Of a stretch of 64,000 nt of DNA, positions 37,301 through 45,371 are shown in pieces. The stretch is from Schistosoma haematobium (lineage: Eukaryota; Platyhelminthes; Trematoda; Strigeidida; Schistosomatidae): assembly GCF_000699445.3 (NCBI RefSeq), contig NC_067195.1, positions 64,724,591-64,788,590 on the forward strand, written 5' to 3'. Position 1 is the first letter of the stretch. Every line of letters starts with the position of its first letter. A program made the translations under genes and the position numbers. The notes below the pieces were generated by a model that was not told the origin of the DNA, ran no database searches, and saw nothing but the letters and a program-made list of their open reading frames with translations.

Positions 37301-38253
37301 TAATCATACAGAATACATTTGACTTCCAAAGTAGACTAGACATCCATAAGACCATTACTTTGTTAGGTGTTTGCAGAACATAGACTGGATTAAAGCATGC
37401 TCAATGCACGATTGCTTCGGTGCACGTTGATTGGCTAATTCTTATCCAATCAGCACTAGTCAGTAGTTGGAGAATACTCTAGATTCTTCTCATGTAAAAA
37501 CTATAAATGTACTAACGTTTTCTCTACTGTGCTTCTTGCTTCCATCTAACCTTGTTATTTGGAATATAATCTCTTTCCTGTTCAACCGTGTTCTGATTTG
37601 GGGTCTTGTCGAGTGATTTGGTGTCCAAGAATACTAAGCAATAGGAATAGCTGGGTTATAACCGTAAGAAAGAGATTATAACAGTTAGGACAAAACTGTA
37701 ATTAGTGAATGTGTGGGCAGAAACTATGTAGACATGTTCATAAAGTCGTCAACTACATTTGAACAGCATAACCGTTTTATGACAGTTAACATTATAAAAT
37801 ACTGAAGGACAGGTTAAACAGTAACTTATTATTTATCTATATTACGGTGTTCACACACTCAAAACAGCAAAAAGACCCACAAAAGCTCACCTGACTGCAT
37901 TGAATTTCACTGATCTTTGAATATGAACCATCTCCGCCTGGCCCGCCATTCCAATCCCCATACGTAATATTGGGTTCATACCAAAATAAAGCATTCGAGT
38001 TATTAAAGGAATGAAATGTTGGATCTTCACTTAAATAGACAAATAAATCCATCATAGAACCCGACTGATAAAGATTTGTAGCTGGGATAACTGTTTTGCT
38101 CGGATCCATTTGGTTAGGTGATGGACGACGAAACAAGTTGAGGACAAAGTATGCTGTGAGCAGACGGAAAGCAAATGCCTTCAACATCCCCCATTTGTTC
38201 GGTTGAGCTTGTTGTTGAACAGCAGGTGTTCCTGTCTCACTGACAGTTGGCAT
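16534..38253 (-). CDS. CLPTM1: CLPTM1 homologue (cleft lip and palate transmembrane protein 1), 10 coding exons
   Basis: Multi-pass membrane protein of the CLPTM1 family. The human member resides mainly in the ER and limits forward trafficking of GABA-A receptors; a similar role here is inference. Exons: 38253-37891, 35574-35451, 35306-35091, 29042-28783, 26457-26364, 25960-25770, 20271-20176, 19684-19549, 17661-17494, 16793-16534. Their lengths sum to 1,908 nt = 635 residues plus stop, all junctions are GT-AG, and phases agree. Residues ~23-41 form a first membrane segment. A luminal domain follows, with NxS/T sites and the family blocks YKRRR, HWHPN, DDHSPWVKGS and EEQD. A membrane region starts near residue 325 and carries QSLEGLSVRSVFF, AFRYLSWILFPL, GWYSWIL and HLPWRMLTYKALNTFIDDLFAF. 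The tail after YLYQRWIYP is acidic and Ser-rich with a basic end. Length fits CLPTM1 (human ~670) better than CLPTM1L (~540). All coding blocks look intact. Confidence 0.95.
16930..16995 (+). ncRNA. Penelope-type hammerhead ribozyme motif in CLPTM1 intron 9
   Basis: CTGAAGA (16942-16948), one extra A, GTGGC (16950-16954) pairing with GTCAC (16964-16968), then GAAACGTC (16969-16976). Three base pairs of helix I next to the core (TCT with AGA) plus TTA/TAA beyond a small internal loop are possible. CUGAAGAAG...CGAAACGUC is the form known from Penelope-like elements. It is antisense to CLPTM1. No Penelope coding sequence is visible nearby, so only the 3' or terminal part seems to remain. Confidence 0.7.
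17494..17661 (-). CDS. CLPTM1: CLPTM1 coding exon 9
   Basis: Encodes residues ~494-550: FIMMTPQLFINYKMKSV, AHLPWRMLTYKALNTFIDD, LFAFVIRMPTLYRIGCLRD. This is the most conserved block of the whole protein. The acceptor is TTTTGAAG|GT and the donor GACG|GTAAGA is phase 1. Confidence 0.96.
17895..18345 (-). mobile_element. Probable RTE 5'-region fragment in CLPTM1 intron 8
   Basis: On the minus strand the stretch near 17900-17945 aligns with the start of the coding region of RTE copy C (ACCCTTCCACGG..GCAGCCGG, near 34425-34475). The sequence upstream to ~18345 is less AT-rich than its surroundings and resembles a retroelement 5' leader. There is no open frame. Assignment rests on a short match, and the ends are approximate. 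Confidence 0.4.
19293..19346. repeat. (TA)n microsatellite
   Basis: About 27 uninterrupted TA units inside CLPTM1 intron 8, likely length-polymorphic. Confidence 0.97.
19549..19684 (-). CDS. CLPTM1: CLPTM1 coding exon 8
   Basis: Encodes residues 449-494: MAFRYLSWILFPLLAAYCGY, YEEHRGWYSWILS and GFLLTFG, two membrane segments that are nearly invariant in the family. The acceptor is TTCCAG|ATGG and the donor TTCG|GTAAGT is phase 1. Confidence 0.95.
20176..20271 (-). CDS. CLPTM1: CLPTM1 coding exon 7
   Basis: A 96-nt exon for residues 417-448: LDYDSLVFNVFPRVH and SSYVESDTKKYDQ, matching the family's FPR...SYIES-T-YDD segment. The acceptor is GATGTAG|TTGG and the donor CAG|GTAAAT is phase 0. It lies 5.5 kb from exon 6 because of nested retroelements. 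Confidence 0.88.
21995..24478 (-). mobile_element. RTE copy B (lineage 2), 5'-truncated, inserted in copy A
   Basis: Its 3' end has the lineage sequence CCTACGTTGTAGCTGACTGAC at ~22010-21995. Its 5' end stops inside the endonuclease domain at ~24478. On both sides copy A sequence resumes: AAAGCAGCATTTGA on the left and ACAATGGTGG on the right, with about 7-10 bp of A missing at the junction. The open frame suggests this is the youngest layer. Confidence 0.9.
22195..24585 (-). pseudogene. RTE copy B endonuclease-end/reverse transcriptase open frame
   Basis: A long open frame. Its first ~35 codons are out-of-frame copy A sequence; genuine copy B coding starts near 24478 (SVEDCRSFWSTCLDSDHAL). 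About 760 codons then run without a stop: end of the endonuclease, then RT motifs RGRAAGPDGLAPEVF, CDNHRGISL, QAGFRPGRGCIDHIF, FLDLKAAFDSVDRE, SSGVRQGCPLSPFLF, LEYADDIVLFGED, and the C-terminal region to the stop near CIHSLSSLKL. The catalytic YADD is intact, but the missing N-terminal endonuclease means it cannot act alone. Confidence 0.9.
25770..25960 (-). CDS. CLPTM1: CLPTM1 coding exon 6
   Basis: Encodes residues ~353-416: DIQFWKTRESLEGLSVRSV, then two hydrophobic segments around FQSFIVVLYVLD and VVFGLLIEIW. The acceptor is CCCTTTAG|AT and the donor TTCAGA|GTAAGT is phase 0. It joins exon 7 to give R-LD, as in human CLPTM1. Confidence 0.94.
26364..26457 (-). CDS. CLPTM1: CLPTM1 coding exon 5
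   Basis: Short 94-nt exon for residues ~322-353: KALIETNPLLLAV, then a hydrophobic segment ending VHSVFELLAFKN, the first membrane segment after the luminal domain. The acceptor is ATATATAG|AAAGC and the donor AATG|GTGAGT leaves phase 1. Confidence 0.9.
26458..28782 (-). other. CLPTM1: CLPTM1 intron 4
   Basis: GT-AG intron of 2,325 bp. AT-rich. A weak tRNA-like patch near 28310-28365 may be a SINE relic; nothing else is recognised. Confidence 0.8.
28783..29042 (-). CDS. CLPTM1: CLPTM1 coding exon 4
   Basis: Encodes about residues 235-321: YYPVVYLNDYWNLNEDY, the PLSLFKWQLYAAQ block and the acidic EEQDTIK. The acceptor is TTTTCCAG|TT and the donor is AAG|GTAAAA, phase 0. Reading through the donor meets a stop after 14 codons, which supports this exon end. 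Confidence 0.93.
31001..34511 (-). mobile_element. Near full-length RTE retrotransposon (copy C, lineage 2)
   Basis: The 3' end at ~31001 is a perfect (GTCA)n tail (plus strand GTCAGTCAGTCAGTCAG). Coding runs leftward from ~34500. ACAAACA at 30994-31000 and 34512-34518 may be the TSD, but 7 bp is short and the 5' end is therefore tentative. The element lies in CLPTM1 intron 3, in the same orientation as the gene. Confidence 0.85.
31451..34555 (-). pseudogene. RTE copy C endonuclease-reverse transcriptase, two stops
   Basis: One frame from ~34511 (the frame itself stays open upstream to 34555) with a single TAA at 34084-34082 inside the endonuclease and a TGA at 31453-31451. Family sequence continues past the TGA to ~31245. 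Endonuclease: LHVGAFNVRTL, CCVSETRIQD, VVSAYSPTD, VAGDFNAQV, QIDHIAISHRW, SDHALVRARI. RT: FLDLKATFDSVDRE, SSGVRQDCPLSPFLF, LEYADDIVLFGED. The QG of motif B reads QD, so the enzyme may be weakened even without the stops. Only two nonsense changes in ~1,100 codons indicates a recent copy. Confidence 0.9.
35091..35306 (-). CDS. CLPTM1: CLPTM1 coding exon 3
   Basis: Encodes about residues 163-235, with LTRYKRRR, ITHWHPNLTINLVDDHSP and WVKGSVPVPLDQ, the strongest luminal signature of the family. The acceptor is GTGTTTCAG|TG. The donor is CAAT|GTAAGT, leaving phase 1, which joins the TT of exon 4 to make Phe. Confidence 0.95.
35451..35574 (-). CDS. CLPTM1: CLPTM1 coding exon 2
   Basis: Encodes about residues 122-163, including NGSLYIHVYFVKPGFSPDP, a family-diagnostic luminal strand with a possible N-glycosylation site (NGS). 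The acceptor is TTTTTTTAG|TTTCCC and the donor is AAAA|GTAGGT, leaving phase 1. The exon lies between introns of 2,316 and 144 bp and is easy to miss because it has no start codon. Confidence 0.9.
35575..37890 (-). other. CLPTM1: CLPTM1 intron 1
   Basis: GT-AG intron of 2,316 bp. It contains the 67-bp RTE stub at 35771-35837; the rest is AT-rich without recognised features. Confidence 0.88.
35759..35849 (-). mobile_element. 67-bp RTE lineage-2 stub with 12-bp TSD
   Basis: The body 35771-35837 matches the 3' terminus of copies B and C (GTCAGTCAGCCAGCTACAAC, GGACCAGGCAC, AAGTTGCCATA). It is flanked by perfect GACTCATGAATA at 35759-35770 and 35838-35849. It is an extremely 5'-truncated insertion, on the minus strand like CLPTM1. 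Confidence 0.92.
37891..38253 (-). CDS. CLPTM1: CLPTM1 coding exon 1
   Basis: Encodes residues 1-121: a polar N-terminus, a hydrophobic stretch around residues 23-41 followed by RR, then the start of the luminal domain with GDWNGGPGGDGSY, the family's YGDW block. The start is the ATG in a GCCATGC context; an upstream ATG 11 nt earlier is out of frame. The donor is CAG|GTGAGC, phase 0. A TTTAG lies 3 nt before the ATG (38257-38258 is the AG) and could be a splice acceptor. Confidence 0.93.
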
Positions 38254-40410
38254 GGCCTAAACATGACAAATTGGAGGAACGGAACAAAAAAAATAAAATG
38301 TTTTACATTGTGATAGTTGTGACACAATTGATTTATATTCGGTATGATTACATTATAATTCTACGCAGTGAGGTTTTAGAAGTTAGCAATTGTGTACTTT
38401 TACTTAAAGTACCAGGTTCTACTAATTATAGAGACAACCCTGATCACAATACTAAAGTAACAGTTATAAGAGAATGTAATGTAACAACCAAATACAACCA
38501 TACATACAAACCCGACTTATCAACTAACGATATCATTACAACGTTAGCATATTACCAGATGTTGCCAAGTGAAAACCTGACAAAGAATGGAATTCAAAAC
38601 TGAAAAGTAATAAGATGCATCACAACCTGAGTATTAGAACCGTTTGCCATAATTGGTGAGAGCCGAATTAGACAGCTGAAGTAGCGTATTCTTTGGTGTC
38701 ATGCTATACCGACCATTACTAAAACAAAATAGTAAACCACCTGCAAGTGTTCAGTTTATCCTACTAGTAATAAAGATGTTATTTGCTTGAATACTATCAA
38801 GAATTATGGTTCTCAAAAAACTAACTGATGGTCAAAGATACTTCACAGCACCATGTTTTTAGATCAGTACTTGGAAACTATGAAGGTATGATGGTCTAGT
38901 AATCGAATAATTGGGCTTGTAATCGTTAGTTTACAGATATCAAATTGATTTGAACGCTTTCAGCTTTCCTTCAACTTGTATTCTAGACAACTCAGATATA
39001 AGACTACCGTGGTGATGCATTTCATGGAACTATTTTTCACGAACGACTGGATTCAGCAAGAAAACATAGACGGTAACAACAACCACTGTTTTGGAATGGA
39101 GTTTATAAACCTTACAATGCATCCAGAGTAGCACAATATTAACAATCCAATTTGTAAAAGTAAAATACATCGGACGTGTTTTAACTATATCATTATCTTG
39201 GACAGTGACTAATTTAGTCGGTGTTATAGTCTTGAAACATCAGTTTCAGTAGCTTGGAAATGTGCTGTGAATGTCCCCCCCCAGCGAACTCCATATCGTG
39301 CATTATCCGCAACGCTAGGACTAATTGGATTAGACGGGATGGTCATTTAGTGAATGACGAAGCACAAAACTGGCTTTTCAGTCTTCAGTAATAAGGATAG
39401 TAGGTTGGTGAACCTGTGTTATTCATTTGTATGTCCTTCGCGATTTCTTAGTTCGGGTCCTAGCGACAGTGCATTACAGTGGCTTGAGATGTTAATAGAC
39501 ATGTCTGACAGTGAAAGCCAATGGAAGTCCTGTAGTAATTGCTTTTACTTTCCCAAAAGTGAAACTTTTCTAACAAGCATTCTTCTTGGTTTTATTTTCA
39601 ACTGTACAACTTTTCCCATCGCATTTTACTCACATTCACTTGTTTTTATTCACCTATTGTTCTTTTTATTATGCTCACATTTCTTTCCTTGTCATTACAA
39701 TCTCATTTCCTTATTACGGGGCGCATGTTTATTGCGATACCCTTTTGTAACGACACGAATAAAACAGAATAGAAAAAAAGAAGAACATATTGTTTACCTC
39801 TGCAGGAGTAGTGTCAGGCATTTCGAAGTTTGAAGTCCCCAGGTCTAAAACAGAAGTGAGAAACTGGATAAATGACAGTAGCGCACAAGTTGATATCAAG
39901 AGCTCAAAAAAATGTTCAGACGCCGCACCACACGATATCTCGTGAATATTACACTAGACTGCTAATTGTTGATCAAAATAGAAATCAAATCTTGCTAAAC
40001 AAAACCGATTGAGACCTAAAGTATTTACGGAATTGGAGATTTAGATGCAAGTACTAAACACAGTATACATACTACAATTTAGAAAAAGCGTTGACCAAGC
40101 CTTTTAAATCTACGGTGAGCATAAAAATTGTATAATATATAGCGCACTTACATGAGACACTAAGGCAACGCTTCAGTGGTATCGTCCACTGACGGAGGTT
40201 GCGAGCACTTGAAGGTCAAGCTGTCGCAAGATTATTTGTGCGTCACGTCGACAATGCATGAAGTTTTTCAGAAGCGGTCAAATCAAGACATTTTTATGTA
40301 ACAGTATTATAAATCGTTACATGTGACGTTACTAACGTGAGTTTGTTTTCCTCATTGCAGGGCAACAGAAAGTAAACGTACTAGAAGAAGAGGAACAAGC
40401 ATTGCACGGG
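38254..40410. other. Upstream flank of CLPTM1
   Basis: No gene supported. The promoter must lie here but I see no decisive element. 39350-39835 contains a T/C-rich open stretch without family resemblance that looks repeat-derived. An AG sits 3-4 nt before the CLPTM1 ATG. Confidence 0.4.
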
Positions 40411-40569
40411 CTGAACCTGCAGAACAATTCAAATGGTTCAAATGGTTGTGGACGGAATAGAAGAAGCTTTCGCTTAACAGGCTTCCGTGTCTAGTAGCAG
40501 GGGATCACCAAATCCTCCAGGCAGGAACCTAGGTATGTTAACAATAAAAGAGGAAAAGAGATTGGTAAA

Positions 40570-43344
40570 TCATAATGTGATGCTGTTCTTGGTCCTTAAG
40601 AATAGGTCAAGTTGCCTCTTGAAGGACTCCTGAGAAGTCGCTTGGACTAGCTCGGCTGGCAGCGAATTCCAGATTTTGACAACTCTTAAGGAGTAGAAAT
40701 TGTGTCTACATTCCGTCTTGCTATGTTGTGTTTCCAGTTTCTGGGTGTTGCCCCTTAGGTTATTATTCGAACTAAGCTTAAGTAGGTGTTTAAGAGGATG
40801 TCCAGAAGTGTTAAGAATACTATAAGCCATTAATAAATCACCTCTAAGACGCCTATATTCTAATGGGTAAAGGTCTAGTGAACGGAGGCGTTCTTCGTAA
40901 GGCTTAGATTTGAGTCCTCGAACTGATTTCGTGGCTCGCCGCTGGATACGCTCCAAAGTGACCTTGTCCTTTTGGAGTGAGGGGGGAGTACTATGTTTCC
41001 GTACTTTAAATGGGGACGGATGAAACTATTGAAGATTGTGTGGAAAGTTCTTCCGTCAAACTGGCCAAAAATGCGCCTCAACGTTACCAGTGCAAGGTTT
41101 GCTCGGAAGGCACTTTTGTCACAGCGTAAGACTTTAAATCATGGGGCACCAGGACTCCTAAATCTTTTTCGACTTGGGATATTACTAGAGAGGAGTTTCC
41201 TAAGTTGGAACTGTAGTTTGCGACATGTCGCAGATGGACTACTTTACACTTTGAAGTGTTGAAGGTAAGTCCGTTATCGTCTGCCCAACTTTGAAGTCGA
41301 GTCAGATCCTCCTGAAGTGCCTGTGTATCGTCTTGGTTGTGTATCTCTCTCCAAAGTTTCACGTCGTCGGCAAAAAGTAATAAATCTGACGTTACCTGTT
41401 GAGGAAGATCATTTATGTAGATCAAGAAGAGAAGAGGCCCTAGTACTGAGCCCTGGGGGACCCCACTAGGACATTCCATAGCCTGAGATAAAGTGAAATT
41501 AACCCTAACCTTAAAGTGTCGATTTTTAGGTATGAAGTAAGCCAATCGATTAGGGGTGGTTTGATACCTAGTCGTTTGAGCTTGTTGATAAGACACATGT
41601 GGTTAACCTTATCAAAAGCTTTTGAGAAATCAAGGTAGATGACATCAACCTTTCCCTTGCAATCGAGGATGCTTGTCCATCTGTCCACCGCAGTCAGCAG
41701 GTTGGTTATACAAGAGTAACCCTTCCTGAAACCATGCTGTTGGGGTGAGAAGAAATTTAAGGACAGTAGATAGTCATTTAAACCGTCGCATATCAGGGAC
41801 TCCATGAGTTTTGAAGGTAATGACAGAAGAGCCACCGGCCGATAACTTGAAGGTTCATTGCGTCGACCACCTTTGAAAATTGGTGTGATGTGAGCCAACT
41901 TCCAATTTTCCGGTAATTTGCCTCGGCTAAGCGAGTGAGAAAACATCACGCTAAGCGGCGTTGACAAGATTGAGGCTGCCTCTCTCAGTATGGCTGGATG
42001 AACCGTATCCGGGCCAGGAGAAGTGTCTAATCTTAAGTGCTGCAATTTCCGGAACACCAAGTCAGCGCTTAGGTCTACTTCGGAAAGTCCTGTGGAATTG
42101 CAGATGAAACTGTCGTCAGTAAAGTTGATGTCAGCCGGTTGAAACGTTTGAGAGTAATGTGCAGCCAGAAGGTTAGCGGCGTCGCCATCGTTGTTGGTCG
42201 GGCCGTTAAGACCTAGCAGTTGAGAAACTCCTGTTTTGGCTTGACGAAGAGAGGCTGCATAACGGAATAAGCTTCTAGGGTTAGAGGCGAATTTGTCCAT
42301 AAGCTTTGTTTGGTACTGAAGCCTGTCTTCTCTTATAGCCTTCGTGCATATGTTCCTGATATGTTTATATTGCCTATACGCTCCATCGTTATTAGTTCGT
42401 TTGTATTCCGCCCAACAGTGCCGTTTGCGGCTTAGGAGGCGAAGGGTACGGTTCTTGATTACTGTAGGTGGCTTGAAGCTTTTGGGAACCGTTTGAGGAA
42501 CTGAATGGTCTGTAGCACATAAGAGCGTGTGCAGTAAGAAGTCCCAATGACCATCCACATCGATTTGAGGGTGAACATCCCAAGCCACCTGTTGTAGATA
42601 GTCATGTAGAGCTGGGACATTCAGCCGTTTAAAGTTCCAACGCAAATTATTGTTGGGATACCTTAGCTTAGTTTTGATGACAAAACTGAAGGCTATGACG
42701 GCATGATCGCTCTTTCCCAGAGGAGCCAGGATTGAGAGGTTGTCGACTAGGAATTCTTCGTTAGTGAATACACAGTCTAAGCGCGATGGTGTCTGACTGT
42801 TTCTCCAACGAGTTGCCGACCTCACGTTTTCATATAAGCCCAAGTCATCGATGAGGTTGTAGAACCGAGCTTCAATTGAGTTGTCGCCTCCAGTGTACGT
42901 GTGTTCCGCGAAGTTGACTCTAGGGAGATTAAAGTCCCCTAGAATCAGGATGTGTGTGAAACCGAGACGGATAGAGCGGGATAGTCCTTCCAGCATACGA
43001 CTATCGTACTCGATGTCGGCAGTTGGCTTTCTGTAAATGACTCCGACTAGACACCTCGAAGTACTAGACAATCTTACAGAGCACCATATGGATTCCTCAA
43101 GATTGTTAAACTCGAGGTTGTGAACTTGGTGCACCTCCAAGCAAGAGCTTATGTATATGGCTACTCCGCCCCCAATTCCTGTTTTTCTGTCGTTGCGGAA
43201 CAAAGTCATCCCAGGTAATGCTAACTCATGGTCCGAGAACTGAGAAGATATCCAGGTTTCAGATATTCCTATCAGATGGGCCTTATTAGCGTTGCTAAGT
43301 TCACGTAATTCATCCAGTTTGTTTGGTAGACTCGCGGCGTTCAT
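40570..43344 (-). pseudogene. CR1-like ORF2 endonuclease-reverse transcriptase, frameshifted
   Basis: 43344-41530 is one open frame. Endonuclease: NAASLPNKLDELREL, LIGISETW, GGVAIYISS, LILGDFNLP, RLDCVFT, KSDHAVI. RT: SPGPDTVHPAIL, NWKLAHITPIFKGG, SSYRPVALLSLPSKLME, QQHGFRKGYSCITNLL, YLDFSKAFDKVNH. A frameshift near 41530, in an A-run, moves the frame; it continues with PSGVPQGSVLGPLLF, LLLFADDVKLW and NTSKCKVVHL to 41084. A further frame change leads to the C-terminal [26 protein letters not shown] to 40570. FADD is intact; the frameshifts disable it. Confidence 0.9.
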
Positions 43345-43469
43345 ATATAAGCAGTTTATGCTTTCAATTTGAAACGCGTGAGCTTCGTCCTGTTTTTCTG
43401 TATGAACCTTATGTGAATGGACAGGTAGCCCACCTATATGAGGTTTGCCGAGGTGGTAGGCCCTGTCCT

Positions 43470-44757
43470 TTACACGTTTTTTTTATCGTTTAGACAGTCC
43501 ACAAGTGGAATGGTCAACTCCAACTTGCCTTTGTTCTTGGTCCTAGCTTCGTATGGCCTATCCGGGTGCATGTGGATTCCAGGTGGCAATCGACGTCTAT
43601 TAGCACGAAATGCTTCCAGAACTGCAGCCGCCATGTGGGAAGATGGGAAGGTTATCTTCATTAGACGGGGTCTGGGGTCACCGTCCTTCTTGGCTAGTCT
43701 CGTCACATGCTGAGTCAGTATGTGTTTGAGCCTCAAGGACTGTTTGATGAATTTCCATTCCCTGATGTCAGAATGTGATTGAGTAGGGTCTGCATTTTCC
43801 GGTATACCTTGAACAATTATGTTTCTACCGCGGAAAAACTTCTCACGAGATTCTTTAGGGATGTTTCGTATGATATTGCGCTCAGAGTACGGTATGTCGG
43901 GCAATATTCTTACGTTACCATCTGATTTCAGCAAGTGACTTGCTAGCATGACGTCCTCTACGTCGGTAGCATTCTTAAATGTTACTCGGAGAAGCCTCGG
44001 GTGATTTAGATGCTTAGAATCCTTTCCTCGAGTGAGCCGGGTGACCGTTAAAGGCTCTATTCTAGGAAGTTCAAGCTTCTTGTTCAATTCACCCCAGAGC
44101 ATCCTGTCGTTTTTGTCCTGCAGACTGAGAGGAAGGTCAGGATTGTCAACGAGGTTCATGATAATGAGAGAATCGTCACGAACTGTTGTTGATTTACCAG
44201 GTTTCACGATGGGTTCAGGTTTAATAACTTGTTGTTTGGAGGTCAGTGTGCGTTTTTGAATCTTGGGCTCTTTATTGACCCGACGGACAGTCTTGGGGGT
44301 AGACTGTGCGACCAAATCACCAGTTATTTTCCGTGCAGCAACACTTGGGTTGCTCGGCTTAGGCGGTGATGCCTGGTTCTTATGGGCTCTCTTAACGTGG
44401 GTCGAATCACCTACAGGGTTTTTGGGAACCACTGTTGTGTCCAGGGACCCTGAGCTGGGAGACCCGAGTTTGCTTAGGGAGTCTAGTACTGTCGACGTAA
44501 TGATGGTGCTGAGCCTCAACACGTCGTCATTAGTGTTGATGGATGCTCCATCGTTGGTATGCCTGTCGACATCCCTATTTTTGAGTCCGTCACACGCTCT
44601 TGTTTGTCGACCGGATTTTTTACTAGTGTTATCCAAGTTAACTGACAACTTGTTCCGAAGACCTGTCAGTAGGACAATGATGTTACTCGGCAAGACAACT
44701 GCGTCCGTGCTGCACGTGACACATACCCACTTTTGGTCTGACTTGCTGAGTTTGTTG
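43470..44757 (-). pseudogene. CR1-like ORF1 (nucleic-acid-binding), N-terminus missing
   Basis: About 430 open codons. The N-terminal remnant KWVCVTCSTD looks like the end of a PHD-type zinc finger, the usual start of CR1 ORF1. The rest is basic and Ser/Thr-rich, then has a more ordered part with PRLLRVTF, RNIIRNIPKESREKFF and NIIVQGIPENADP. It presumably binds element RNA. The beginning is cut off at the junction near 44760. Confidence 0.7.
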
Positions 44758-44763
44758 TAAGAA

Positions 44764-45324
44764 GGAGACCTAACCGATCGACAAAGGTTAGATCAACTCT
44801 TCAATAACATCGACCTGCAACACGGTTCTGCGACGGACATGTTGCAACGGATGAGAGAGGTTATAGGCCCAAGAACTTTCGACGAAGGTCTATTCAAACA
44901 ACTCTTCTTGTCAAAACTTCCCCAACAGGTGCAAGCAGTTCTGGTCTCGTTCCAGAACAACGCCTTAGACGAGCTAGCTGCATCTGCCGACCACATTTTA
45001 GAAATTACGAAACCTACTACCGAGGTATTTTCAGTCAAAGAAAAACTTCAAACGACTCAGAATGATATAACCGAGTTATGTCACACACTCACGCGTTATC
45101 TTAGTCTTCGTACCGACCGTAAGAGATCGCGCACACCACGTAGAAGCATTTCACGTAAGCGATCTGTCTCTAGACCACGAGAGACAGATAACCCCGACTG
45201 GTGCTGGTATCATAACCAGCATGGAAAGCTTTCCAGAAATTGCAGAAAACCCTGCAATTTTCCCAACACGAAACCGACTGACTCGAAAAACAACTCGGGA
45301 AACTTCCAAGCCTGCACGCGTTAA
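44764..45324 (+). pseudogene. Gypsy (CsRn1/Boudicca-like) gag, 5'-truncated
   Basis: Starts mid-protein at the junction with the CR1 element. It contains a capsid-like stretch (MREVIGPRTFDEGLFKQLFLSKLP) and a basic Arg/Ser region. A zinc knuckle reading CWYHNQHGKLSRNCRKPC follows, i.e. the C-H-C-C arrangement typical of the CsRn1 clade rather than CCHC. Gag of this kind packages element RNA. The matching N-terminal part is not found left of the CR1 element. Confidence 0.8.
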
Positions 45325-45371
45325 CGGCAACCGCAGCCGGCGAACATAGCCGTCTGTTATACGTCACAGAT

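Larger units (their letters stand above)
40415..44760 (-). mobile_element. CR1-like non-LTR retrotransposon, 5'-truncated
   Basis: Two coding units in minus orientation: ORF1 (44757-43470) and ORF2 with endonuclease and RT (43344-40570). The 5' side stops abruptly at ~44760 against gypsy gag on the opposite strand. The 3' side may end at the short direct repeat TTCAAATGG x2 near 40422-40440 (plus strand), reminiscent of the simple terminal repeats of CR1 elements. No convincing TSD was found. Confidence 0.82.

Noticed and set aside
39354..39833. 159-codon open stretch upstream of CLPTM1
   Set aside because: Composition is T/C-rich and the product is a run of Phe/Leu/Ser without motifs. There is no splice-supported partner and it looks repeat-derived.
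44263..44760. 165-codon open frame antisense to CR1-like ORF1
   Set aside because: Shadow of ORF1; no independent motif.
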